A DNA stretch of 64,000 nucleotides from Eurosta solidaginis. Taxonomy: Eukaryota; Arthropoda; Insecta; Diptera; Tephritidae. The notes under the pieces were generated by a model. The model was not told where the DNA came from. It made no database searches and worked only from the letters and a program-made list of their open reading frames with translations. A program made the translations under genes and the position numbers. The stretch covers positions 65,940,779 to 66,004,778 of the forward strand of contig NC_090319.1 of the NCBI RefSeq assembly GCF_040869045.1. Reading direction: 5' to 3'. Positions 23,717 to 35,021 of the stretch are shown one piece after another (the first letter of the stretch is position 1; every line of letters starts with the position of its first letter).

Positions 23717-26700
23717 CTAACGAAACAAAGAAACGTATTTAGTAACAATTCCATTGTCCTCCAATCTCACTAAATAACTTACCCGCAAATATTGTTGCAA
23801 AAAGAGTATATACTCGAACACGGGTTTCAATTCAGGTCGTTCACGTTTGTATGATGCCTTAATATGGAAATCCATATGTAGGCAAATCAATATTAATGCC
23901 AAAGTGGATGGTGTTACAACAGTTGTTTTTACATCACATAGCAAATTTTCCAAACGATTTTCTAAATCTTCCAATTTGATCATACGCAAAAAGAATTCAT
24001 AGAATTCGTCGCACACCTCCTTGGCTAAATTGCGGAAGAGAGCATAGAAGACGCGCAAAATGTTAACGGCTGTGACTGGTTTGGTACCCATTTGGACACC
24101 CAATTTATTGGCAATAACACCAGCCATACGCTCCAAATCACCGGCTGTGCAACCGCACTGAAGGAAGAAAAATAAAAGTTTAGCTTAGTAAAGTAAGTTA
24201 ATTTGGGCTACAGTTTAATGTACGAATAGTTTTCATATATTATACAAAGTTGATATAAACAAATATAAAGAATTTATGTTTTCAATTCAATTCTATATTA
24301 CTACACAAACTACTTATTCTTTCTATAATTCATATGAAACTCTCTTCGTGCTACTTAATTCGCTTTGACTTACCTGTGAAATAGTTACTAACTCCTCCGC
24401 AGGTATTGGTTTTAATCCCAACTGCTTGATAGCCAAATGAAATGAAGCAACACTCATGCAGGCCATATGCTTCGGCTTCACAGCCATATGATCCAGAAAG
24501 CGATCGACAAAGCTCATTGCTGAAAATAATACATCGGAGGGCAGCTCATACCACATTTTAAGGCAACGTAAAACATACGCGGAGCCATCACGTCCACCGG
24601 CTGTCACTTCACGCTGCAAGGAGTAAAAGGAAAAAAGGAAAAAAATTAGAAAATTGTGGGATAAGTTTTCCTAATCGATATACCCATAAGTTTCTTTGGC
24701 TAGATCGATAATGCTTAGTAAGTATTTAGGTCATATAGATCGAGTTCTAAGCTGTTTTAGAAAAGTGAATAGAGTCAACCATCCTCCTTCTACAGGGAGG
24801 ATCATTTGGGGTATTCTGGGAACATTTCGGCGTAATTTCTAGATTATTGGGATTATCGGAACTATGTAGGAATAATTTCGGGAGAGTCTCTATATAATTT
24901 CGGGACATTTTCGAAATTGATTTAGTAATCTTTTCTAGCTTATTTCGAAGCTACATTTGGATCATATTGGATCGTGGATCGTTTCAGGACGATATACGAA
25001 TATTTTAAAGGCTAGAGATAAATTCGGGACTTTCTTTATTCTGAGACTATTTTAGGATAATTTCTGAATCATTTTGGGTTATTTCGGAAACATTTCTTAT
25101 TTTAGATTTATTTCTGGATAATTTCAGGCAGTACTGTTCATTTCAAAAGTATTTCGTAATTTTTTTAGGGCCGATTTAGGATATACATATTTTGAAACTA
25201 CCTCGGGGTTACCGGAACTATGTCGGAATAATTTCGGAACTGTCTCCGTACAATTTCCAAAGTGTTTTCAGAATCGTTTTAGCTTATTTAGGGATTTTTT
25301 GGGACTATCTCCGGATAATTTGAGTGCTTTTTGAGGATAACATCACGACTTTCTAACGATCAGTTAGAGACTATTTCACGATAATTTCGAAATGGCTACT
25401 TCGGAATCATTTCCGTAGTATTTGGAGGTTATTTGCAGAATTATTTCGGTATAATTGCACGACTGAGTCTGCTTCGTTTCGAATATATTTCAAAACCATG
25501 TGGATGATTCCGTAACTAATTCGTGATCATTTTTGAATTTGTTCTGGGAAAATTTCGGAGCCCTTTTATTTTTTTGTTCGGGTTTATTTCAGCAATATTT
25601 CGGTGTCCTTTTGAGATTGTTATGAGAAACATTTCAGGACAAATTCAGGAATTTTCTCAGGAATAGCGAAACTGTTTTCAAAACAGTTTCTATGCTATTT
25701 CGGGATCTTTACGGTTTCATCTTTGGTTAATTTCGGTACTGTCGCAAGATTTTCGAGATAATTTCAGGACTATTTCGGGATTGTTTTTGAATTCAGTCTC
25801 AAGCCATCTGGGTAATGTTTTCAGAATCTCCGTATAATTGTTTTCCGAATCAATACGGTATAGTTCGGGACTAACTCCGAGTCATGTTGGCTTTAGTTTT
25901 AAACCTTTTGCAGTTTTACTTTGGGTTTGATTTCGTAGTTAAAAAAAAGCATAACGGATTTGCCGTATTTTTGAAAAGTACTTTTTTTAAACATTCAAAG
26001 AGTATCGGAAAAAGGGTGGTTTAGAAATAAAGTGATTATTTCAAACGACCAACCAAATACTTATTCTACCATCGCAATAAACTTACCTTGGATTCTCTCG
26101 GCAACAGCAATACAGTATGATATTTATCCTGCAATACATTATACTCATTCAACATGCGATACAATTCGTCCGACGATAAGCAAATCAACTCATCCTCTCT
26201 CGACTTGGTTTCAGTGGTGCTGCTGGCATCGGTATTATTATTGTTGTTGTTAATGTTTTTGTTTTTATTCATCTTAGCGTTCATATTCAATGGCTGGTTC
26301 ATCATGCTAGCAGGTGTTTGTTGTTGTTTTAATTGTTGTTGCTCTAGCTCATATTTTTGATAATCCAAGCCAGCAGCACCCGGTGTTCCATACCGGCCCT
26401 CGTCAGACATATTCCACTCATCCACATCTAAATCCTCATCCAAAGCATGCATTGCTGCATTAACGCTTTCATTCGCTTCAACTGCTGCTGCCGCTGACAC
26501 TGTAGCCGTCAACGCTACCGCACCACCACCGCCATCAACATCACCATTCATCATGCCATGCGATGGTAATCCCGATTCGGTAGCTCAAGCTGACAACTCT
26601 TCGTAATGACATTGTTGTTGTTGTTGATGATATTGAGATGAATTATGCAAATGATATTCTGCTTCTTCTTCATCCTCTCGCAAGAGATTAACATTATTAA

Positions 26701-27079
26701 TATTAATGTTATCCATATTATTGTTGTTGATGGAGCGGCGGTGATGATGAATATTAATGTTGGTGATATTGTTAGTGGCGGGCATCAATCCAGTTGTTGG
26801 CGAAACCGACGACGACATCGATGACCGCTGCTGCATCAACTGCTGCTGCACGTCAAAACCGTTAACAAACTTGCCGTTGCTGCACTCACTAGCCAAAATC
26901 AAATTGTTGTTATTGTTGATGGCGTTGGAGTTGATGTTAGCGTTGTGATTTCCGACAAATTGGCAATACAACTGTTGTTGTTGCAATTGTTGTTGTTGGT
27001 ATTGGTGGTATTGCTCTTCTTGTTGTAGAGTATTTGACGACTAATTGGCGGCAGCAGAGTAGCGTACAGGGACAGACAT
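23502..27079 (-). CDS. CycG: Cyclin G (exons 1-4; last exon not found; two in-frame stops in exon 1)
   Basis: Four - strand exons join in phase: 27079-26087, 24613-24374, 24157-23783, 23716-23502 (about 607 codons). Exon 1 encodes a Gln/Asn-rich N-terminus. Exons 2-3 hold the cyclin box (MWYELPSDVLFSAMSFVDRF, FHLAIKQLGLKPI, DLERMAGVIANKLGVQMG). Exons 3-4 carry the C-terminal region (DVKTTVVTPSTLALILICLH, YNGQNKQPYKQRLVWKLSSR). These match Drosophila Cyclin G closely. In flies this atypical cyclin acts in growth control, the cell cycle and PP2A-linked signalling (family knowledge). The frame from the first ATG is broken by TAG (codon 13) and TGA (codon 165). An internal ATG at 26554 would give a shorter protein keeping the whole cyclin box. 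Exon 4 ends at a good donor (GTGAG), but the short acidic last exon expected from Drosophila is not found downstream in the window. Confidence 0.93.
23783..24157 (-). CDS. CycG: CycG exon 3 (cyclin box, second part)
   Basis: 375 nt, 125 codons, from CGCTAGDLERMAG to FLQQYLR. Acceptor TTCCTTCAG and donor GTAAGT. Phase 0 at both ends; the flanking introns are 216 and 66 bp. Confidence 0.93.
24374..24613 (-). CDS. CycG: CycG exon 2 (cyclin box, first part)
   Basis: 240 nt, 80 codons, from REVTAGGRDGSAYVLRC to EELVTISQ. Acceptor CCTTGCAG and donor GTAAGT are both good. Phase 0 at both ends. Confidence 0.93.
24614..26086 (-). other. CycG: CycG intron 1 (1473 bp)
   Basis: Bounded by the donor GTAAGT at 26086 and the acceptor at 24614. 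Most of it is the degenerate repeat at 24780-25900. No other gene is seen inside. Confidence 0.85.
24780..25900. repeat. Degenerate 'TTTCGGGA' minisatellite in CycG intron
   Basis: Dozens of loosely spaced words such as ATTTCGGGACTATTT, GGATAATTTC and TTTCGGAATCATTT at roughly 15-20 bp spacing, with no perfect copies. The same kind of sequence is seen at 40050-40430, outside any known gene. Confidence 0.65.
26087..27079 (-). CDS. CycG: CycG exon 1 (N-terminal Q/N-rich region, stops at codons 13 and 165)
   Basis: 331 codons in one frame from ATG 27079 (MSVPVRYSAAAN, then TAG at 27041-27043) to the donor CCAAG|GTAAGT. The second stop is TGA at 26585-26587. Both flanks stay open and have the same compositional style: poly-Gln, poly-Asn, then an acidic stretch DALDEDLDVDEW-like and LICLSSDELYRMLNEY before the cyclin box. 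A likely splice acceptor (GCTACTAG) lies 13 nt before the ATG, so a 5' UTR exon probably lies further upstream. Codons after the TGA reach MMNGD at 26554. Confidence 0.8.
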
Positions 27080-28402
27080 TGTGAGGGCTGGCCTAGTAGC
27101 TAAAGTTTTTATGATAGAGATCGAAATTTTAAGTTAGAAACAAATTTCTTTTCCTTTTTTACGCTTTACTTTCTACTTTATGTAAAATTACAAGACTCAA
27201 TAGTTTTTTTTACGTATCCTTCGTTTTTTATTTTAACAGTTTTTTGGTAATAGGCCAATGAAAAAATTTGTTTGATTTTATTTTCAGCCAAATTAGGAGA
27301 ATTTGTTATGATTTCTTTTTTTAATTTTTAAGCTTACGCTACCTTTTCTACGGCAGGTTTATTCAAAGATATCAGCGAGAATCACCACAAAAGCGATTTC
27401 CCGTTTTTTATGAGTGGGTTTTCTCAATATGTAGCTTAAAAATGTACACTCCCAATTTTCTACAACAAAACAAGTTGTAAAAAACTAAAAAAATCTAAAT
27501 TCTCCAGAATAAAATTAGGAAACTGAATTGTATAACAAAACCACGTTTAATCTGTCGCTCTTTTCTCTCTCTATACTATGCTTCCCCGGATTTCGAGCCT
27601 CAGTAGGAATGTGATGATTGTTAAGTTGTACAGTGATTATACACAATTCAGTTATTCTTATACACCGAAAATAAAATTTGAATTTTGCTTGCTGCTTGTG
27701 TCGTACACTGCTATGATAGTGATAACTCTGAGAGCAGTACACCACTCTAACGTTCAAAGGACCTTCGTACAATTCCTTTTCCCCGAGATAAGAGGAAAAT
27801 AGTCAATTTGCAAGCAACAAACAAATCAAAACCCTCAAATGGTTTTTAATAAAAAATATGTATGTCCCTTTAAAATGGTAAAGCAAGACAAAAGCACAGT
27901 AATGGTTTTATTATGTAAGCTTCAGAGCTATTCACGATAATAAACACTTGTGCTTTGCAATATTTTTGTTTCTATTTAGTTTTCTTTTGCGTTTCAAACA
28001 CAATGTGCTCGAATATTTATACAAATTCTATATGAAATTATAGATCAATTTGATAATTCCTCTCTCTCTTGTTTATGATTTTTACGCGTTTTCGTTTTTA
28101 TGATCGATTTATGTATCCTTTAATTGTTTAAAAAACTTACAATCTGTAAAGGTGAAATGATATTAGGAAAATAATGTGATTAATATGCGAAAAATATTAC
28201 AATACAGAGAATTATTTTAAAAAGCTGGAAACAAGTTTTATTTTATTTACATAAAAGTGATCTAAATAACATACAATTTAAGACAAAATTAGTTTCTTGT
28301 TTTAAATTTTTTTTATTATTTTAGTGATAGTTCTATTTATGTTCAAAAGTATTTTCATTTCAAGACTTTTATATATATGGAAATTAAAAAAAATTTTTTA
28401 TT
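27080..28402. other. Upstream of CycG coding start; nothing recognised
   Basis: AT-rich DNA that should hold the CycG 5' UTR and possibly its promoter. No coding exon, RNA gene or repeat is recognisable. Short frames on both strands at 27515-27802 look like chance. Confidence 0.45.
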
Positions 28403-28759
28403 ATATCGTTAGCTTAATGTGAAAATGTGCTAAGTCAACTTTTACGAATTTTACAAGAGACGAAAAAAAATGATTAACTTTTGAAATAACCTTCTTTTTT
28501 CAAAACTGTGAATGAGGATACCTTAATTACAATGCTGAGTGTAGAAGCTTTGAAAAAGATAAATAAAAATCATGTATGCCAACCTAGCAGCTATTTTATG
28601 ACTTAGCACAATTTCCGCACTCATAACAAATTATTTCTCCTGACTTAGCACTTTTTACTCAATATGTTTTCCCATCACTCTTCACCTTTAATGATTGAAA
28701 TAAAACACTAAAACTATATATTTCACAAAAACTACTATTTATTTCTCAAACTGTTTCTA

Positions 28760-29430
28760 ATGGTTCTTATCTACAAACTAAATACTAAATTTCTTAATCG
28801 TTGTCAAGAGAATAAAGACTTGAGTGTAATTTTTAACTCCAAACTTTCTTTTTCTAGCACCATTGACTTCGTTGTTTCAAAATTTGTTGGAATGGTTGGG
28901 TTCAGTAGACGTAACACCAGTGACTTTAAGGACCCTATGACGTTGAAGGCACTTTATATATCTATGGCAAGAAGTCGTCTTGAATATTGCTCAATAATAT
29001 GGAATCCTTTCTATGAATCTAACTCCTATAAAATTGAGAGAGTTCAAATTTTTTTTACAAAAATTGCTTTACGTATGCTTGACTGGCCAGACGGCCTCCC
29101 ATCATATACCAGCAGGTGCAAATTGCTTGGTCTTCAGGCTTTGCATGACAGAAAAACTTGAATCTCACTCATGCTTGCCTATAATGTAATAAACTTTAGC
29201 ACGAATTGTTCTTATTTATCTCATTTGTTCATTCCATATATTCCAATGCGTGATCTTCGGCATAATAGATTATTTACTTAACTACTATTTAATTAACTAA
29301 TAAAACCAATTATGCTATGAATGAACTTATAACTAGGACTATACATCTAGCAAATCGATTCAGTAGTGTTCTTAATTTTAATAACAGTTTATATAAGTTT
29401 AAGCTTGAATTGTTTTCTATTTTTAACTAG
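28760..29430 (+). pseudogene. Jockey/CR1-like reverse transcriptase C-terminus
   Basis: The frame 28760-29161 reads ENKDLSVIFNSKLSF, GFSRRNTSDFKDPMTLKALY, SRLEYCSIIWNPFYES, IERVQIFFTKIALRMLDW and YTSRCKLLGLQALHDRKT, the conserved thumb region of Jockey/CR1-type LINEs. Later frames still show related pieces (FIPYIPMRDLRHNRLF; NRFSSVLNFNNSLYKFKLEL) separated by stops and frameshifts. No catalytic RT motifs remain. Confidence 0.8.
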
Positions 29431-29438
29431 TCTGTAAG

Positions 29439-29448
29439 AAAGCATGTA
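29439..29448. repeat. Target-site duplication, left (10 bp)
   Basis: AAAGCATGTA, repeated exactly at 29882-29891. Confidence 0.8.
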
Positions 29449-29881
29449 GTTATCGACATGTAAGAATTGAAGTAGATTATGGTCAACGCAAAGCATTTAT
29501 CAAACACCAAAGGTATGTCTCAATTGGGTGAATCCAATTTCATGGGGTTGTGTAGGCAACCCTCTCAAGGGGTTCCCAACTCAATATATAGCTTCTCCAA
29601 CCCAATTGCCAACCTCACCTACCTGTGGGGAATTCTGTTTCATTGACAGCCGAGGCTCTGGCGACCCCAAGTTCGTCATGGAACTAGGGGGTGGGGAGGA
29701 CGGGATGGCCTAGAAGGTTTAATGTGGTCATATAAATCGTTCCAGAGATGGTGGGACTAGTACCTTAATAGTGCTTTGTTACCGGAACGTACCAGATCTA
29801 TATGCGGCAAAGGACCATCAACATCGGCCCAAAGCCTTCGGGGAGTGTTTTTATCGTTAATACAACAACAACAACAACAAC
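29449..29881 (+). mobile_element. CAA-tailed short retroelement (433 bp)
   Basis: A GC-richer insert flanked by 10-bp duplications and ending in (CAA)n. It has no ORF of note; the frame at 29528 is chance. It contains a hairpin-like CCTTCGGGGAG segment near its 3' end. It could be a SINE or a LINE cut down to its 3' UTR; no A/B box is obvious, so the LINE 3' UTR reading is somewhat favoured. Confidence 0.75.
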
Positions 29882-29891
29882 AAAGCATGTA
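29882..29891. repeat. Target-site duplication, right (10 bp)
   Basis: Perfect match to 29439-29448. Confidence 0.8.
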
Positions 29892-30179
29892 CTTTACACC
29901 GAATGAATTAAATAAGTAAATAAAATGCGCGCACAAAGAAATAACTAGTAATTCAGATTGATATTATTGACTGGTTGACTTAGCACATTTTTTTGAATAT
30001 TTGACGACTTAGCACATTTACACATCATTGCAAGCAGCACGTAAAAATTAAAAATTAAAATATTTGTTTTCTTGTGACCGATGTATTTTGAATTCAGTTT
30101 TAAAACTGCATTAAAATATAAAATAAAAAAAGTGACTTAGCACATTTTCACATTAAGCTAACGATATGTATTTCTCTAT

Positions 30180-31780
30180 AAACAGTTCCGTTAGCCAAGG
30201 TCTCCTTTTTAATTTGATTTTTTTTAACTTTCTTGAGCTTTTTAATTTTGAAATTTTTATATTTATATTTTTTTAATTCTGGAAATTTTACGTTTTTTAC
30301 AATATCTTATAAATTTTTTTTTCTATATAATGCATTTTAACTTTGTTTATAATGCATTTTAACTTTTTTTATCATAGTTGTTGCTGCTCCTACTCAACAT
30401 AATGAAATTTTTATATTTTTCTATAATTTAAAATTTTTTATTTTTAAATTTATTATTTTTTCTTTTTTTTTTTTTTATTAACATTTTTAGTAAATTTTTT
30501 ATTTTCAATTAACGAGTTTCTTTTAATATTAAATTTTTTTTTTAATTTCTACTACAGTCTGTCTTTTAAGCGTTCCTAATTATTATTTTGAAATAAACAT
30601 TGTTAAAGAGACTTCTTTGTATTTTAATATTTTTTTATTATTTTTTTTCGTTTCTTTACTTGCTTTTTAGTTTTGTCTTTTGTTTATTTACTAATTCATT
30701 GATTTTTAGTTTTCGTAATTTGTTTTTTTTTTACTTTTTAATTAAAAATTAAATTTTTTGTATCAATTTGTTTAAAATTATGTTTTAATTAAATTGCTTT
30801 TATTTTCTTATAAATTTTAAATTTTTTTGTGTTTTATCACTTTTTTAATCTCTTTATCTAGTTATTTTTTTTTAGTTTTAAAGTACTAAAATTAAGTATA
30901 TAAATTCTTTTGCTTCTAAGAAAGTAATTTTTTTATAAAATTTCTTCGTTTTGCAAAGTTTTTTTATACTTTTTTATTAGTTAATATTTGTTTTATTTTT
31001 ATTGTTTTATTTTATTTTACTTATATAATTTTACATTTTTTTGTCTATCTTTATAGTTTTACATCTATTTAACTTTTATTTTATTTTATATTTTTTTTAT
31101 TATATTTTATCAATTTTTTATTTTTTTATGTTGCAGATTTTTTTATATTATGATATTTTCAATTCATTTCGGATCAAAATTTTTTTTTTATGGTTAGTTT
31201 ATTATTTATCGGTAATCGTTCCAATATACATTAATTGTGTCCCCTTATGTTTTTATATTTATGTAAATATTTTTTCATTTTTTTTTTTTGTAAGTATTTT
31301 TCTTTTTTAACTTTTTCGTTTCTTTTGTTTATTATTTTTTATTTTCTAAGATTATATTTTACTTTTTTCTAGTTTTTCGTATAGTTAATAAGAGCTTATT
31401 TTGGTTGGTAAATCACAATCACAACATAAGTCTTCCTTTTTTCTCTCACGCGTTTCGAGCCGTTGTGTCTGCGTCAGGGAGGCTATATAATAATTACAAC
31501 AAGGAACTATAATTGGAATTTTTTTATATTTTATATTCTTAATATGAAAAAAATTAATTTTTTTTAACGTTTTTTTTATTTTCATAGTTTTTATTTTTTT
31601 TTCTATTTTTAAGTTTTTCAAAAAAAATTTTTTGTATATTTTGTTCCTATTATTTTATATCCAATTAATTCATTTCTTATTGTTTTTGGTTTTAGTTTTT
31701 TAATTTCATATTTTTTACTTTTTTAATAAATATTTTATTTGTTTTTAATTTGATACTTACATTTACATCATTTAAATAGT
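30180..31780. other. Extremely T-rich, strand-asymmetric stretch
   Basis: About 1.6 kb dominated by T runs on the + strand with very few A runs, C or G. No gene. The frame 31041-31310 is a by-product of TTT/TAT codons. It begins right after the TIR element. Confidence 0.7.
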
Positions 31781-32059
31781 ACAAAACTTGAAAATGTTTT
31801 TTGTAACTCATATTAATTTATGTGGACAAAATATGAATATGAATATAATTTTTTTATCGCCCTGTACGTCTGCTCCTATCATCATCTCACGTTCCTCACC
31901 ATCATTACCCTCCTGGATTCTCTGCTTCTCCTTCTCCCTATCCGTCATCTCTACTATCCCTTACATTCTCTCTTTCTCTACATAACATCTTAACATCAAT
32001 GTAAAAGGAAATGTATACGATTTTTTCGAAAAGATCAGTATCTGGTAAGTTTTCAGAAA
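31781..32059. other. No recognised feature
   Basis: Includes a short C-rich segment at 31860-31985 with TCTC/CCTC words. No support for coding. Confidence 0.4.
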
Positions 32060-32072
32060 GAAGTATTTTATA
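32060..32072. repeat. 13-bp direct repeat, left copy (candidate TSD)
   Basis: GAAGTATTTTATA, identical at 36081-36093, immediately outside the right inverted repeat. Confidence 0.6.
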
Positions 32073-32110
32073 AACAATTGTTTTTGTTTTTATCGGCCTA
32101 TTGATAAATC

Positions 32111-32146
32111 ATTCAAGGTTCAAATCGAGCTCAAGGCCAGAACAAT
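32111..32146 (+). repeat. 36-bp inverted repeat, left arm
   Basis: Starts ATTCAAGGTTCAAATCGAGC. Reverse complement of 36045-36080 with one mismatch. It contains GGTTCAAATCG, close to an RNA polymerase III B box. Confidence 0.85.
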
Positions 32147-32264
32147 AATTTTTTTATAATGATAATTATTGTTATTTTTTAATTTTTCTAAATTTGAAAA
32201 ATTGTATTTTGTTTTTGGAATAGTAAGTAGAAAATTTTTCAGACAACCTGCCATAGCTGCGCAG

Positions 32265-32335
32265 ATAGATCCATTTCGAAGGGTGCTTAAGTACGCTTTA
32301 CGCATGCTGCGCTAACCATTTAGCTATACAGCAGT
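32265..32335 (-). repeat. tRNA-like segment (SINE head or tRNA pseudogene)
   Basis: On the - strand TAGCTAAATGG (32316-32326) fits the pol III A box exactly, followed by TTAGCGCAGC as in a tRNA D arm. About 45 bp on is CTTCGAAATGG (32271-32281), a poor B box. No clean cloverleaf or acceptor stem was found, so it is not called a functional tRNA. Confidence 0.5.
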
Positions 32336-32375
32336 GGTTTGTTTGACTGGCAAATTTGCTACTTCTATTCCTTTT

Positions 32376-33627
32376 TATACCTTTCATGAAAATGAAATGG
32401 TATATTAATTTCGTCACGAAACCGAAAATTGTAAGTCCTTAAAGGAAAATAGATAGACCCACCATTAAGTATACCGAAATAATCAGGTTGAAGAGCTGAG
32501 TTGATTTAGCCATGTCCGTCTGTCCGTCTGTCCGTCTGTCTGTTTGTATGCAAACTAGTCCCTCAATTTTTGAGATATCTTGATAAAATTTGGTGAGCAG
32601 GTGTATTTGGGTGTCCGATTAGACATTTGTCGGAACCGACCGGATCGGACCACTATAGCATATATCCTCCATACAACCGATTTTTCAGAAAAAGAGGATT
32701 TTTGTAATATCTTACCCAATTTAACAGATTGAAGCTTCAAACTTCACCATATACTTTCGTATATTGCACATATTGTTGCCTGAAAAAATTTATGAGATCG
32801 GTCGTATATATAGTATATATCCCCCACAACCGATTGTTCAGATAAGGAACTTTTCGTAATTACTGCCCTATTTTAAGAGCTAGAGGCTTCAAATTTCAGC
32901 GAATGCTTACGTATATAGCATATATTATTGTCTGAAAAAATCATAAAGATCGGTGGTATATATAGTATATATATGGTGGTATATATAGTATATATATATA
33001 GTATATATATATATTTTTTCGCAAATTTTAGCCCCATTTTAACAGCTAGAAGCTTCAAATTTCACCGAATATTTACTTATATAGCATATATTGTTGTCTG
33101 AAAAAATCATAGAGATCGGTTGTATATATAGTATATATCTCATACAACCGATTGTTCAGATAAGAAACTTTTCGCAATTTCTACCCCATTTTAACAGCTA
33201 TAAGCTTCAAATTTCACCGATTGGTTACGTATATAGCATATATTGTTGTCTGAAAAAATCAGAGAGATCGGTTGTATATATAGTATATATCTCATACAAC
33301 CGATTGTTCAGATAAGAAACTTTGCGCAATTTCTGCCCCGTTTTAACAGTTAGAAGCTTCAAATTTCACAAAATGCTTTCGTATATAGCATATATTGTTG
33401 TCTGAAAAAATCATAGAGATCGGTGGTATATATATTATATACTTCATATAAACTGTCATATTGACCCCTTTTTTACGGCTAGAAGCTTCAAGATTCATCA
33501 AATTTCATCAAATAGTTACGTTTACGTCATATATTTTTGAAATACGTGATTCGTAGCCATAGTTTTTACATGCAGACCACAAAAAACGTGAAGCTTTGCA
33601 TCCTCACACAGATTACCTACCTATTTT
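32376..33627 (+). repeat. Array 2, unit 1 (1252 bp)
   Basis: As array 1 units but one ~152-bp monomer short (the 'CACCAACTGCTTACG' monomer is missing). Confidence 0.85.
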
Positions 33628-35021
33628 TATACCTTTCATGAAAATGAAATGGTATATTAATTTCGTCACGAAACCGAAAATTGTAAGTCCTTAAAGGAAA
33701 ATAGATAGACCCACCATTAAGTATACCGAAATAATCAGGTTGAAGAGCTGAGTTGATTTAGCCATGTCCGTCTGTCCGTCTGTCTGTTTGTATGCAAACT
33801 AGTCCCTCAATTTTTGAGATATCTTGATAAAATTTGGTGAGCAGGTGTATTTGGGTGTCCGATTAGACATTTGTCGGAACCGACCGGATCGGACCACTAT
33901 AGCATATATCCTCCATACAACCGATTTTTCAGAAAAAGAGGATTTTTGTAATATCTTACCCAATTTAACAGATTGAAGCTTCAAACTTCACCATATACTT
34001 TCGTATATTGCACATATTGTTGCCTGAAAAAATTTATGAGATCGGTCGTATATATAGTATATATCCCCCACAACCGATTGTTCAGATAAGGAACTTTTCG
34101 TAATTACTGCCCTATTTTAAGAGCTAGAGGCTTCAAATTTCAGCGAATGCTTACGAATATAGCATATATTATTGTCTGAAAAAATCATAAAGATCGGTGG
34201 TATATATAGTATATATATGGTGGTATATATAGTATATATATATAGTATATATATATATATTTTCGCAAATTTTAGCCCCATTTTAACAGCTATAAGCTTC
34301 AAATTTCACCGAATATTTACTTATATAGCATATATTGTTGTCTGAAAAAATCATAGAGATCGGTTGTATATATAGTATATATCTCATACAACCGATTGTT
34401 CAGATAAGAAACTTTTCGCAATTTCTACCCCATTTTAACAGCTATAAGCTTCAAATTTCACCGATTGGTTACGTATATAGCATATATTGTTGTCTGAAAA
34501 AATCAGAGAGATCGGTTGTATATATAGTATATATCTCATACAACCGATTGTTCAGATAAGAAACTTTTCGCAATTTCTACCCCATTTTAACAGCTATAAG
34601 CTTCAAATTTCACCAACTGCTTACGTGTATAGCATATATTGATGTCTGAAAAAATCATTGAGATCGGTGGTATACATAGTATATATCTCATACAACCGAT
34701 TGTTCAGATAAGAAACTTTGCGCAATTTCTGCCCCGTTTTAACAGTTAGAAGCTTCAAATTTCACAAAATGCTTTCGTATATAGCATATATTGTTGTCTG
34801 AAAAAATCATAGAGATCGGTGGTATATATATTATATACTTCATATAAACTGTCATATTGACCCCTTTTTTACGGCTAGAAGCTTCAAGATTCATCAAATT
34901 TCATCAAATAATTACGTTTACGTCATATATTTTTGAAATACGTGATTCGTAGCCATAGTTTTTACATGCAGACCACAAAAAACGTGAAGCTTTGCATCCT
35001 CACACAGATTACCTACCTATT
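33628..35021 (+). repeat. Array 2, unit 2 (about 1394 bp)
   Basis: Full set of monomers with a short GTCY tract. Very close to units 3 and 4 of array 1. Confidence 0.85.

Larger units (their letters stand above)
28755..29930 (+). mobile_element. LINE 3' fragment inside the TIR element
   Basis: A + strand RT C-terminal fragment ending in the tail ATTAAATAAGTAAATAAA, interrupted by the element at 29449-29881. The 5' edge is approximate. Confidence 0.75.
28403..30167. mobile_element. Non-autonomous TIR DNA element carrying nested retroelements
   Basis: A 35-bp inverted repeat (outer end ATATCGTTAGCTTAATGTGA) is perfect between 28403-28437 and 30133-30167. A possible TA duplication lies at each end. 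The motif TGACTTAGCACA recurs internally near both ends (about 28600, 28640, 29980, 30005), like subterminal transposase-binding repeats. No transposase is present; the centre holds the LINE and CAA-tailed element listed next. Superfamily unknown. Confidence 0.8.

Noticed and set aside
31041..31310. 89-codon hydrophobic Phe/Tyr-rich membrane protein
   Set aside because: Phe/Tyr/Ile content comes directly from the T-rich tract; any frame there looks hydrophobic.
32265..32335. Functional tRNA gene on the - strand
   Set aside because: The A box is good but the B box is poor and no acceptor stem or cloverleaf could be folded by eye.
3059..34559. Recurring 61- and 74-codon open frames in the tandem units as a conserved small-protein family
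   Set aside because: They occur at the same place in each repeat unit because the units are near-identical copies; they run on both strands, are built from TATATA tracts, and show no start context or selection signal.
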